5,637 bases of DNA from an uncultured Collinsella sp. (lineage in GTDB: Bacteria; Actinomycetota; Coriobacteriia; Coriobacteriales; Coriobacteriaceae): the NCBI GenBank assembly GCA_902492855.1, contig CABUMU010000116.1:1-5637 (forward strand), given 5' to 3'. Position numbers and translations under genes: made by a program. The notes beneath the pieces are model-generated. The model was not told the origin of the DNA, searched no databases, and saw nothing but the letters and a program-made list of their open reading frames with translations. Below are positions 1 through 5,609 of this stretch, piece by piece; within the stretch, counting starts at the first letter, position 1; every line of letters starts with the position of its first letter.

Positions 1-1284
1 GTACAGCTGTGTGGCGATATCCATCGTGAACAGCGGCGTGCAATGGTGACGAAGGAGCTTGGTGTTTCTTGGATCGGTGCCCGAACCGGCACTCATACTT
101 TTGTACTGATTCCACTTCCCCTCCATCTCGTCGAGGTAGCGGTTTGCCTGCTTGGCGCCCGACTCACGCGGCGATTTCTTCCAGTATTCCGGATCAGGGT
201 TGCCCGAATCGTTCATATAGCTGGCTGGTTTGTATCCTCCGCCAAACAGCACGTATCCAGCAAACGAGAAATCGAAGAGGATCGGAAATGTGGGCATCCA
301 ACACGTGAACTTATTGCCGCCGATGCCGGGAAACGCCGCGGGGAAATCAAACGGAGTGATCTCTTGGTCCATGGTAGTGGGAATGATGGTGGTCGAACCC
401 GATTCTGCCTTTGCGGCCGGCGCGGTGACAACGGCCATGGGGGAGGAGAGTGTATAGGTTTTGCCCTGATAGTCGAGGACAAAGCGCAGCTTGCATCCTT
501 CTTCCAGAAGGCTCGACGCTGCATCGAGGAACGTGTCTTCGAGCGTGAACGTCGCCAGATTATCCGCGCCCGATGCGCTGGCCTTGACTTGGCCAATCTG
601 CGTGAAGGTTTCGGGTGAGCTGCCCGCGGCAGGCGTCACTTTGTTGATGCGCAGCGTTGCCTGTCCACCCCGTGGCAGATGTGCCTGCACGGTAAAGGCG
701 TGCGTATCGGGCTGCTCGTTTGCCGTGTCGTCCTTCGGCAATGTCATGAACGTGGCTTCAGCGTACTGGATGTCCCATTCGTCGAATGTGAGCTGGCGGA
801 AGTACGGCTCGCCGTCGGAAAGCGGACGCGTGGGCGCGGTTATGGCGGTACCGCCCTGGATACGCGCAAGGGGAATCTCGACATCGCGGTAGCCCGCCAT
901 GCTAATGGAGATGCCGCCGTTAAAGTCGTACGCGTCGAGAAGCGTCGCCTCGTCCACGTAGCCTTCCGAAAGAGGCGCGACCTCAAAGATGGCCGTGCCC
1001 TCGTCGTCGGTAGTGGCGGAGAGCTGCTTGCCCGCGGCATAACGCGACACGAGCGTGACCTGGGCACCCGTGATGGGCGTATTCTTGTTGGCGACGTCGA
1101 CCACGACCACACCAAACATGGTGCGCGAGAGAACGAGCACCCTGAAGGGGTCTTCTTCGTCGGCATAGGCTTCGGTGGGCGCGAACGGCAATATGAAGGC
1201 GTTTGCGTTTCCCGGCACGCGCGGCAACATAATGCTCGCCAGCGAGGATGCTCCGGCAACAAGTAACGAACGGCGATCAAGCAT
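1..1284 (-). CDS. Putative Tat-exported secreted protein with Ig-like/carboxypeptidase-regulatory-like domain, 3' end beyond window
   Basis: The frame is open from the ATG at 1284 down to base 1 with no stop, giving 428 residues of a longer protein. The start is supported by GGGAG at 1291-1295, six bases upstream. An in-frame ATG at 1308 lacks a ribosome site. The N-terminus MLDRRSLLVAGASSL has twin arginines at residues 4-5, a hydrophobic stretch to about 20, and possible cleavage sites after ANA (27-29) or AYA (39-41), which suggests Tat export. Residues about 48-140 (VVVVDVANKNTPITGAQVTL, then TTDDEGTAIF) look like a carboxypeptidase-regulatory or SpaA-like beta-sandwich. A second Ig-like region may span 195-290. 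Residues 310-355 are rich in Phe, Gly and Pro, followed by a charged stretch with EYWKK and a KLLRHHC segment. No catalytic motif is recognised. It lies 157 bases downstream of a LuxR-family gene on the same strand, which may control it. Secretion is fairly likely; the function is unknown. Confidence 0.8.
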   Translation of the reverse strand, partial: MLDRRSLLVAGASSLASIMLPRVPGNANAFILPFAPTEAYADEEDPFRVLVLSRTMFGVVVVDVANKNTPITGAQVTLVSRYAAGKQLSATTDDEGTAIFEVAPLSEGYVDEATLLDAYDFNGGISISMAGYRDVEIPLARIQGGTAITAPTRPLSDGEPYFRQLTFDEWDIQYAEATFMTLPKDDTANEQPDTHAFTVQAHLPRGGQATLRINKVTPAAGSSPETFTQIGQVKASASGADNLATFTLEDTFLDAASSLLEEGCKLRFVLDYQGKTYTLSSPMAVVTAPAAKAESGSTTIIPTTMDQEITPFDFPAAFPGIGGNKFTCWMPTFPILFDFSFAGYVLFGGGYKPASYMNDSGNPDPEYWKKSPRESGAKQANRYLDEMEGKWNQYKSMSAGSGTDPRNTKLLRHHCTPLFTMDIATQLY

Positions 1285-1397
1285 CTTTGGCTCCCATCCC
1301 GCAAACATCGGAGGAAATAATCCTATTTTGCGAGAAGGTGCCCCGTGGCGGTAGTGCCGTTCCATGGCCAAAATGTCCAATTTGAGTGCGCGAAATC

Positions 1398-1439
1398 GCC
1401 AGGCCCCCGGAGCGCTTTCGATACGCCGGGCAGTCTGGC
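1398..1439 (-). terminator. GC-rich nested hairpin after the LuxR-family gene
   Basis: Two nested complementary pairs are seen. The outer stem is GCCAG at 1398-1402 with CTGGC at 1435-1439. The inner stem pairs the CCCGG and CCGGG segments around a loop near 1411-1425. It begins two bases past the LuxR-family stop codon (1442-1444) on the minus strand. There is no U-tract on the 3' side (the minus strand continues GATTTCGCG), so it is not a classical intrinsic terminator. It may act as a transcript-end or mRNA-stability structure, or an attenuator before the secreted-protein gene. Confidence 0.35.
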
Positions 1440-1441
1440 CG

Positions 1442-2446
1442 CTAGCGCAACATGTGGGCAATCAGCTCGGCGCGAGTTCCGATACCAAGCTTGGCATACA
1501 CTCCTGATAGGCGGTTTTTAACGGTGCCCGGCGATACTCCCATGTGGCGTGCGATTTCGGCGTTGGTCCATCCGCGGCAGGCGAGTATGGCCATGGTGAA
1601 CTCCGTGGTCGTTAAATCGTCGGCCACGTCCTCGCCCGAATCGGGATTGTGGATGCGCCGCCAGCCGTAGCTGAAGCGGTACGTGATCTCGATGATGCGA
1701 GCGAAATCGTCGGGGTATTGCGATTTTAAGCACGCCTCGATAAGCCCCTGCAAAAGGCCGTGGTGCTCGCCGATGAGCTCGATAAAGCCGTCAGGGCGCG
1801 CAATGTTCCAAGCGGTTCCGAAGTGTGCCTTTGCGGCGTCGATATCCTTGAGGCTCATGCATGCCATGGAAGCCGACAGGTGCAGGAACAGCTCCGAGAT
1901 GGGATAGCTTCCCTGTTTCATGATCAGGGCGTTTTCCGCCATGCCCAGACTACGGCCATATTCGCCGCGCAGGTACAGGGCATGCGCCATCACGTAGCTG
2001 GCGAACAGGCGCAGGCCTTCGGGCAGATGCGCCGCAAGCGGATAAAACTCTTCGGCGGAATACGGGGAAGGCAAGTGTAGCAGGACGCTCGCGGCCGAGG
2101 CGAACAGGATATGCGTGGCGTGGACGGCGGGCGATTCCTCGTCAGTTGGCGTATCGAGGATGCCCGCAAGGCAACGGCGGGCATCGGCGATACGGTTGAG
2201 CGACAGACTGGCATATCCGCAGATAAGGCATGCAGAATAGCGCAGTGCGGGGTCGGTGGCGTCAAGATAGGGGCGCGCCGTCTTGGCAGCGAGCGTGGCC
2301 TGTCCGCGAAAGTACAGCGCTTCTGCCGTGGCGATGGCGCGCGAATCGGGGTCGGAAATGCCTGCAACCGCAGCGTCAATCTGCCCCGGCACAAAGGCGG
2401 TGCACATCAACGGCATGGGAATGCGCGGGTAGCCATCGCAGTCCAT
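1442..2446 (-). CDS. LuxR-family transcriptional regulator with helical (TPR-like) N-terminal region
   Basis: A 334-residue DNA-binding regulator. The last 57 residues (278-334) form a clear LuxR/GerE helix-turn-helix: LTTTEF opening helix, WTNAEIARHMGVSPGTVKNR recognition unit, then LSGVYAKLGIGTRAEL. Residues about 30-260 are mostly alpha-helical and rich in Ala and Leu, with TPR-like patches such as ALYLRGEYGRSLGMAENAL, as in the MalT-like helical region. No Walker A motif and no receiver-domain aspartate pattern are visible, so the input is neither an ATPase nor a phospho-receiver domain. I chose the ATG at 2446 because GGGAG at 2454-2458 sits seven bases upstream. The frame stays open to 2791, but the extra part is Arg/Pro/Ser-rich low-quality sequence that crosses the likely promoter and a better-looking frame. 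It lies just upstream of the secreted-protein gene on the same strand and is a candidate regulator of it. The ligand or signal is unknown. Confidence 0.9.
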   Translation of the reverse strand: MDCDGYPRIPMPLMCTAFVPGQIDAAVAGISDPDSRAIATAEALYFRGQATLAAKTARPYLDATDPALRYSACLICGYASLSLNRIADARRCLAGILDTPTDEESPAVHATHILFASAASVLLHLPSPYSAEEFYPLAAHLPEGLRLFASYVMAHALYLRGEYGRSLGMAENALIMKQGSYPISELFLHLSASMACMSLKDIDAAKAHFGTAWNIARPDGFIELIGEHHGLLQGLIEACLKSQYPDDFARIIEITYRFSYGWRRIHNPDSGEDVADDLTTTEFTMAILACRGWTNAEIARHMGVSPGTVKNRLSGVYAKLGIGTRAELIAHMLR

Positions 2447-2469
2447 CTTCCATCTCCCAACAGCTGGCA

Positions 2470-2486
2470 ACAATTGCAGCAATTGT
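2470..2486. promoter_or_regulatory. Perfect inverted repeat in the LuxR-family gene leader (possible operator)
   Basis: ACAATTGCAGCAATTGT is a perfect dyad of 8+1+8 bases, 24 bases upstream of the regulator's ATG and just upstream of its ribosome site. It is AT-rich within GC-rich surroundings. If the promoter at 2529-2558 is right, it lies about 40-50 bases into the transcript. LuxR-type HTH proteins bind such dyads as dimers, so autoregulation is possible. An RNA stem affecting translation is an alternative. Confidence 0.4.
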
Positions 2487-2528
2487 ACTCCTGTTGCTCG
2501 GGACTGGAATTTGTGGGTATCGCCTACG

Positions 2529-2558
2529 ATTATGCCGAACGTATAAAGGAAGAGTCTA
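2529..2558 (-). promoter_or_regulatory. Putative sigma70 promoter of the LuxR-family gene
   Basis: On the minus strand, TAGACT (2553-2558, four of six to TTGACA) and CATAAT (2529-2534, five of six to TATAAT) are separated by 18 bases. The predicted start near 2522 gives a leader of about 75 bases that contains the inverted repeat and the GGGAG ribosome site. The promoter lies between the stop of the upstream 90-codon frame and the regulator, which supports independent transcription. Confidence 0.4.
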
Positions 2559-2589
2559 TTGGCGATGCTTCCAAGGTGGCTACCGAAGC

Positions 2590-2862
2590 CTATCTGACCT
2601 TGGGATATAGAAAAACTGCCACCCCTGCAAAAAGCTCTGCCGCAGCGATGGGAAACGCATCTTCTGGGCATTCCGGCGTCTCCAGCCAGCGCTGGACTGC
2701 TGCTGTCGCCTGCGCGTTGGCGAGCGGGGCGTGGGGACCGTCCGGCGACCAGCGGTGACGGGCGAGCCCTGCCGCGTACGTGGGACTCCATCGGCGTAGA
2801 CCCATGACCCCCATGGCATCGGAGAAGTTCACCATGGCGTCCAGGACTTTACCGTCCGGCAC
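2590..2862 (-). CDS. Hypothetical 90-residue protein or gene fragment
   Basis: A GTG-start frame (PDGKVLDAMVNFSDAMG at the N-terminus, FLYPKVR at the end) with amino-acid balance and GC-rich third positions typical of coding DNA; the two overlapping minus-strand frames look random by comparison. It contains several Trp, a Pro/His-rich middle (residues about 38-45) and a hydrophobic Ala-rich stretch (about 70-86). I do not recognise a family. The ribosome site is weak: only AGG, six bases before the GTG. The frame is open a further 25 codons upstream to a TGA with no ATG, and the residues just before the GTG also look protein-like. It could therefore be the remaining C-terminal part of a longer gene that lost its start. 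It ends 143 bases before the LuxR-family ATG on the same strand. Confidence 0.35.
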   Translation of the reverse strand: MPDGKVLDAMVNFSDAMGVMGLRRWSPTYAAGLARHRWSPDGPHAPLANAQATAAVQRWLETPECPEDAFPIAAAELFAGVAVFLYPKVR

Positions 2863-3037
2863 GTCCAGCCTAGCGGCTCTCTTGAACCCAAGGTTGAAAG
2901 GGGGCGTTGTACAAGGCGAATGGGGCCGAGTGGAAGTGGATCAAAAGAGCGTTACTTGACGTTTCATGCATAATGCCAACCGCCCCGCGACATCACGTTC
3001 GCAGCGCGCAGGGGCCGGAGAATCTTCGCGATGAGAG

Positions 3038-3066
3038 TTGACGTCTAATACCTTGCATCGTATAGT
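3038..3066 (+). promoter_or_regulatory. Sigma70-type promoter of the PadR operon
   Basis: TTGACG at 3038-3043 (five of six) and TATAGT at 3061-3066 (five of six) are separated by exactly 17 bases. The predicted start is near 3073, leaving a leader of about 30 bases before the padR-like ATG at 3104. It is the best promoter match in the window. Confidence 0.75.
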
Positions 3067-3084
3067 GTGTATAGCATAGTATAT
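3060..3084 (+). repeat. Phased GTATA direct repeats over the -10 and start site (possible PadR operator)
   Basis: GTATAG at 3060-3065, GTATAG at 3069-3074 and GTATAT at 3079-3084 recur every 9-10 bases, about one helical turn, across the -10 element and transcription start. The last copy also forms a short dyad, CATA-GTA-TATG (3075-3085). PadR proteins commonly repress their own operons by binding AT-rich sites over the promoter, so this is the natural candidate operator. It is not the classic ATGT-N8-ACAT PadR site. Confidence 0.45.
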
Positions 3085-3103
3085 GACGAGAGGAGGTGTG
3101 CGG

Positions 3104-3424
3104 ATGGAGGCACAGATGAAGCGCGGCTTCCTGGAGGCCTGCGTGCTCGCGGCCGTCTCCGGCGAGGAGTCCTACGGCTACCAGATCGTGAAGGACGTAC
3201 CGGCGAGCATGGGGCTCACGGAGTCGACGCTCTACCCGCTGCTCAAGCGCCTAGAGAAGGCCGGGTGCATCACGGCGCGCTCCGCCGAGCACAACGGGCG
3301 GCTGCGCCGGTACTACCGCATCACGGACGACGGGCGAGCACGCATCGAGGAGTTCCTGGCCGAGTGGCCGTCCGTACGGGAGATTTACGCATACGTTGAG
3401 GGGGCGCACCATGACGCGCGATGA
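3104..3424 (+). CDS. PadR-family transcriptional repressor (short, single-domain type)
   Basis: A 106-residue winged-helix protein of the compact PadR subclass. The N-terminus MKRGFLEACVLAAVSGEESY leads into YGYQIVKDV (24-32), then the recognition helix STLYPLLKRLEKAG (41-54), and the wing with RRYYRITDDG (68-77). A short C-terminal helix (IEEFLAEWPSVREIYAYVEG) provides dimer contacts in such proteins. The ATG at 3104 has AGGAGG at 3091-3096 with a seven-base gap, better than the in-frame ATG at 3083, which has no site. It is first in a three-gene operon, and its 3' end overlaps the next gene by 14 bases. PadR proteins next to HAAS/DUF1700 membrane proteins are a recurrent pairing in Gram-positive bacteria and typically repress their own operon. 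The inducing signal is not visible. Confidence 0.93.
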   Translation: MEAQMKRGFLEACVLAAVSGEESYGYQIVKDVPASMGLTESTLYPLLKRLEKAGCITARSAEHNGRLRRYYRITDDGRARIEEFLAEWPSVREIYAYVEGAHHDAR

Positions 3425-4034
3425 GTTTCTGGGCCGGTTGGGCGAGCTGCTCGCCTGCCTGCCGGCCGAGCAGGTGGAGGAGACCAAGGCGTTCTATGCG
3501 GAGGCCATCGCTGACCGCATGGAGGACGGTATGAGCGAGGAGGAGGCCGTGGCCGCCATGGGCACACCCGGCGAGGTGGCGGAGGTCACGCTCGACGACC
3601 TGCCCGCCGTGCCGCGCGCGATCGCGAGGACGCGCCGGCGCAGCACCACGCTGCTGTGGGTGCTGACCATCGTGGGCTCCCCGGTGTGGGTGCCGCTGCT
3701 CGCCGCCTTCGCCGCCGTGGCCGTCACGGTCTATATCTGCATCTGGCTGCTGGCACTCTGCGTGTGGATCGTCGCGGCGGCACTCGGGGGCGTGGGCGTA
3801 GTTGAGCTCCTGCTTGCCGTAAGCGGCGTCACCATCGGCCACTTCCCGTACGCCCTCGCCTCGGCGGGCGTGCGGCTCGGCCTCGTCGGCGTGGCGCTCT
3901 TCGTTGGTGCTGGCGCTTGGGCCGCCTCAAAACAAATTGCGCGCCTTTCGGCGCTCTGGGCGAGGAAGGCCGCCTCGCCCTTCTGGAAGGGCAAGGGCGA
4001 GAAGGGCGGCGCTGCCGCGCATCTCGCGGCGTAG
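3411..4034 (+). CDS. HAAS/DUF1700-family membrane protein of the PadR operon
   Basis: A 207-residue protein. Residues 1-65 are a soluble helical HAAS-type domain: MTRDEFLGRLGELLACLP, then EETKAFYAEAIADRMEDGMS and EEAVAAMGTPGEVA, the usual helical repeat with a conserved Gly-Pro turn. A basic linker RTRRRS (73-78) precedes a hydrophobic half with about four membrane segments, roughly 80-100, 102-122, 125-143 and 153-172. The C-terminal tail is Lys-rich (WARK, FWKGKGEKGG). The ATG at 3411 is favoured over the in-frame TTG at 3396 because GAGGGG (3398-3403) lies six bases upstream. It overlaps padR by 14 bases, so translation is probably coupled. Such proteins are thought to be the membrane partner or output of PadR systems, but their biochemical role is not established. 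The assignment rests on the N-terminal pattern, membrane layout and operon context. Confidence 0.85.
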   Translation: MTRDEFLGRLGELLACLPAEQVEETKAFYAEAIADRMEDGMSEEEAVAAMGTPGEVAEVTLDDLPAVPRAIARTRRRSTTLLWVLTIVGSPVWVPLLAAFAAVAVTVYICIWLLALCVWIVAAALGGVGVVELLLAVSGVTIGHFPYALASAGVRLGLVGVALFVGAGAWAASKQIARLSALWARKAASPFWKGKGEKGGAAAHLAA

Positions 4035-4049
4035 AAAGGAGTGAGTACC

Positions 4050-4304
4050 ATGACCAGCGCGAAGAAGATCTACCTCGCCGTGGCGGGAGGGCTCGTTGCC
4101 GCGGGTGTTGTCCTCGCGGGCATTGGCTTTATCGCTTCGGGCTTCGACCCGGCCGTGTTCACAACCCATATCGACACGCGCGACAGCACCATCGTGCTCG
4201 GCGGCGTCGAGGTGGACGACCCGATGGGCCTCCCCCTCATCGAGCAGCTCGCCAATCTGGGCGAGATCGACACCTCCGGCGTCGCGGATCCCGCCGCGCC
4301 CTAG
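4050..4304 (+). CDS. Small single-pass membrane protein, possibly a shortened DUF4097-type partner
   Basis: An 84-residue protein. A Lys-Lys start (MTSAKK) is followed by a hydrophobic helix at 7-30 (IYLAVAGGLVAAGVVLAGIG), then an acidic extracellular-type tail with HIDTRDSTIVLGGVEVDDP (40-58), LPLIEQLANLG (61-71) and a Pro/Ala end. AAAGGAG at 4035-4041 lies eight bases before the ATG at 4050. A GTG at 4041 overlaps that site and is rejected. It starts 15 bases after the DUF1700-like gene, so it is in the same operon. In related PadR-HAAS operons this position often encodes a longer DUF4097 beta-repeat protein. Here the frame ends right after the linker-like tail and no beta-repeat region follows in any forward frame I read, which suggests loss of the C-terminal domain or a naturally short variant. 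That it is a real gene is likely; the DUF4097 link is an inference. Confidence 0.75.
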   Translation: MTSAKKIYLAVAGGLVAAGVVLAGIGFIASGFDPAVFTTHIDTRDSTIVLGGVEVDDPMGLPLIEQLANLGEIDTSGVADPAAP

Positions 4305-4305
4305 G

Positions 4306-4341
4306 CGCAGCGAGCCCGGGCGCTCTGCCCGCCAAGCTGCG
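4306..4341 (+). terminator. Two-part GC hairpin just after the PadR operon
   Basis: CGCAGC (4306-4311) pairs with GCTGCG (4336-4341). Inside it, CGGGC (4317-4321) pairs with GCCCG (4327-4331) around a five-base loop. It starts two bases after the stop codon of the third gene. There is no U-run afterwards, so it may be a 3'-end stabilising structure or a weak or factor-assisted terminator. Confidence 0.35.
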
Positions 4342-4391
4342 TAAGCCGGCGAAACCCGAACCTCAACCTCTACGCAACTGGCCCCAAGCCT

Positions 4392-4412
4392 GCGCCGATT
4401 CGCTCTCGGCGC
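4392..4412 (+). other. Perfect 7-bp stem-loop between the PadR operon and the disrupted frame
   Basis: GCGCCGA (4392-4398) and TCGGCGC (4406-4412) form a perfect stem with a seven-base loop. The following sequence is GC-rich with no U-tract. It is a second structure within the 160-base spacer that leads to the ribosome site of the frame at 4465. It may be a transcript end signal or a relic of sequence no longer complete. Confidence 0.35.
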
Positions 4413-4464
4413 CGCGCGGGGGCCCGTGACGCATGCCCAAAAGGTATGAGGAGAAAGGAACGCG

Positions 4465-4662
4465 ATGACGACAACCACGCCCTTCCGCCTTCACGGGGCC
4501 ACGCAGGACCGGAAGCGACTGGGCCGTGCGGTGGGGCTGTGCTTGGATTGGCTACACTGATATGGACAGTTCCGTGAGGGGCGCGAGAGACGGGACTCTG
4601 GGGAGATCTTCGAGGAGGAGTGTCTCGACTGGAAGCGCGGGTTCAGTGGAGCAGGAACCTAA
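4465..4662 (+). pseudogene. Possible disrupted gene: 31-codon start followed, in the same frame after TGA, by 33 coding-like codons
   Basis: The ATG at 4465 has a strong purine-rich site (GAGGAGAAAGGA at 4448-4459, five bases away). The first part, starting MTTTTPFRLHGATQDRKRLG, ends at TGA 4558-4560. The same frame continues from 4561 to TAA 4660-4662 with protein-like content (YGQFREGRERRDSGEIFEEE, then CLDWKRGFSG). Both halves contain a CLDW motif, at the end of the first and the middle of the second. Either the gene carries a nonsense mutation, or a short peptide gene is followed by chance open sequence, or two gene remnants are fused. It follows the PadR operon by 160 bases on the same strand. 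No family is recognised. The upstream initiation signals are the strongest part of the case. Confidence 0.3.
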
Positions 4663-4716
4663 TCTCTGTCTCTCTTGCTTTTTTGATTTGTTGAGAAGCC
4701 GGCATTTGGGGGCATT

Positions 4717-5400
4717 TTGGATAGCGAACAGTTCAAACAAGAAGCTGAGAAAATAGAACAAAGCCTGAGTGCCTTGAGAGTCGCCGAGCGCAATGCAGTG
4801 ATTCCCTTCATGAACGGCGACTTTACCCAATGGGATCTATATCTGGCATCCTCCTCTGAGTATGCGATGAGACTGATAGACGGATTCATCTCCATGCTCG
4901 AGTCGAGGAATCTTGTTTGCGTCGCCCAGCTTCTCCGCGCACAGGTTGGAGTCTGCCTGCGGACATTCGCATTATTCGCCGCCGAAGACCAGGATGACTT
5001 TCTCAAGCAGGTGTTTCAAGGTGTGCCTGTGAACAAGCTGAAAGATTTCTCGGGTGAGAAGATGTCCGATGGAAGACTTCAAGACTTACTCGAGAAGTTC
5101 GATCCAAAGGTAAAAGATGTATACAAGGTGACGTCTGGATTCGTCCACTTCTCCATTGATATTCTGCCGAGCATGGGTGTGCCTGGGGAGGGCTATGAGG
5201 TCGAGTTTAATTTTGGAGCCGAGCCCAACGAGAGAAACAATGCGCCTCTCGTGGAATGCGGCAAGGCGTTCTGCCACTATGTCGACCTGCATCTCCAGAT
5301 GCTCCATAAGGTGATTGCTTCGGATGAATGGTATGCCGATCGATTCCGTATCGATTCCGATGGTCCTGCAGACGAGGCCTCGAAAAGCGAGAAGGTGTAG
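4717..5400 (+). CDS. Hypothetical orphan protein, 227 residues, TTG start, lower GC than neighbours
   Basis: A largely helical soluble protein with no signal peptide or clear membrane segment. Visible landmarks are an N-terminal helix (DSEQFKQEAEKIEQSLSALR), SSEYAMRLIDGFISMLESRN (46-65), LLRAQVGVCLRTFALF (72-87), a middle with NKLKDFSGEKMSDGRLQDLL (106-125) and SGFVHFSIDI (140-149), then HYVDLHLQMLHKVI near the end. The R-Q/L-R helix and the SGFVHFS element recall helical, HEPN-like accessory proteins, but no R-x4-6-H catalytic motif is present, so I leave the family open. The only start that keeps the first helix is TTG at 4717. An in-frame TGA at 4684-4686 excludes longer versions, and the ribosome site is just a G-run four bases upstream. 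A 60-base sample at 4801-4860 is 48% GC against 75% at 3661-3720, which points to recent acquisition. Confidence 0.75.
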   Translation: MDSEQFKQEAEKIEQSLSALRVAERNAVIPFMNGDFTQWDLYLASSSEYAMRLIDGFISMLESRNLVCVAQLLRAQVGVCLRTFALFAAEDQDDFLKQVFQGVPVNKLKDFSGEKMSDGRLQDLLEKFDPKVKDVYKVTSGFVHFSIDILPSMGVPGEGYEVEFNFGAEPNERNNAPLVECGKAFCHYVDLHLQMLHKVIASDEWYADRFRIDSDGPADEASKSEKV

Positions 5401-5518
5401 GTCGAACGCATTGACGCTGCCTTGACAGCATCCCGATATGATAACGAATGGGAGGTTCCCTGCGAAATGTGCGCCTCTGTATATTCTCGCTAGGACGCCC
5501 TCGACCGATAAGGCATCG

Positions 5519-5538
5519 TTGAGTTCAATTTGAGTTCA
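5519..5538. repeat. Direct repeat TTGAGTTCA, 11-bp period (possible response-regulator site)
   Basis: TTGAGTTCA occurs at 5519-5527 and again at 5530-5538, identical over nine bases and offset by 11, about one helical turn. This spacing is typical of OmpR/PhoB-type response-regulator sites. It lies about 70 bases upstream of the start codon at 5610. A -10-like GATAAA (5568-5573) with a poor -35 follows, as expected for an activator-dependent promoter. Confidence 0.4.
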
Positions 5539-5609
5539 GCTCGGGTGCCTGAAAATCGCCCAACTCTGATAAAAGGGGAGACGACGGTACACCACGTAGA
5601 CGAGAGGCT

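Noticed and set aside
43..1266. Plus-strand open frames over the secreted-protein gene (for example 43-618 and 679-1266)
   Set aside because: They are antisense shadows. The minus-strand frame is open over all 428 codons with a signal peptide and domain-like sequence.
2447..2791. N-terminal extension of the LuxR-family frame to an ATG at 2791 (449 residues)
   Set aside because: The extension is Arg/Pro/Ser-rich without family features and runs through the likely promoter and the inverted repeat. The ATG at 2446 has a proper ribosome site.
2881..2899. Imperfect inverted repeat CTTGAACC-CAA-GGTTGAAAG
   Set aside because: The arms are mismatched and there is no associated promoter or gene start.
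3321..4478. Long minus-strand frames opposite the PadR operon
   Set aside because: They arise from high GC. They are His/Arg/Pro-rich, without start signals, and oppose clear plus-strand genes.
4640..4659. GGTTC...GAACC pairing with GTTCAGTGG, resembling a tRNA arm or attachment site
   Set aside because: Only one 5-bp arm with a 10-base loop. No acceptor stem, anticodon arm or CCA could be assembled, and no repeated copy was seen elsewhere in the window.
4526..4756. 76-codon plus frame across the composition break
   Set aside because: Ser/Arg-rich, overlaps the disrupted frame and the TTG-start gene, and has no ribosome site.
5411..5442. Promoter from TTGACG or TTGACA with TATGAT
   Set aside because: The hexamers are good, but the spacings are 20 and 9 bases, neither workable for sigma70.
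5467..5493. Nine-codon leader-like frame (ATG TGC ... TAG) after GGGAGG
   Set aside because: The spacing of 11 bases is long, there is no codon bias or attenuator hairpin, and it is too short to support.
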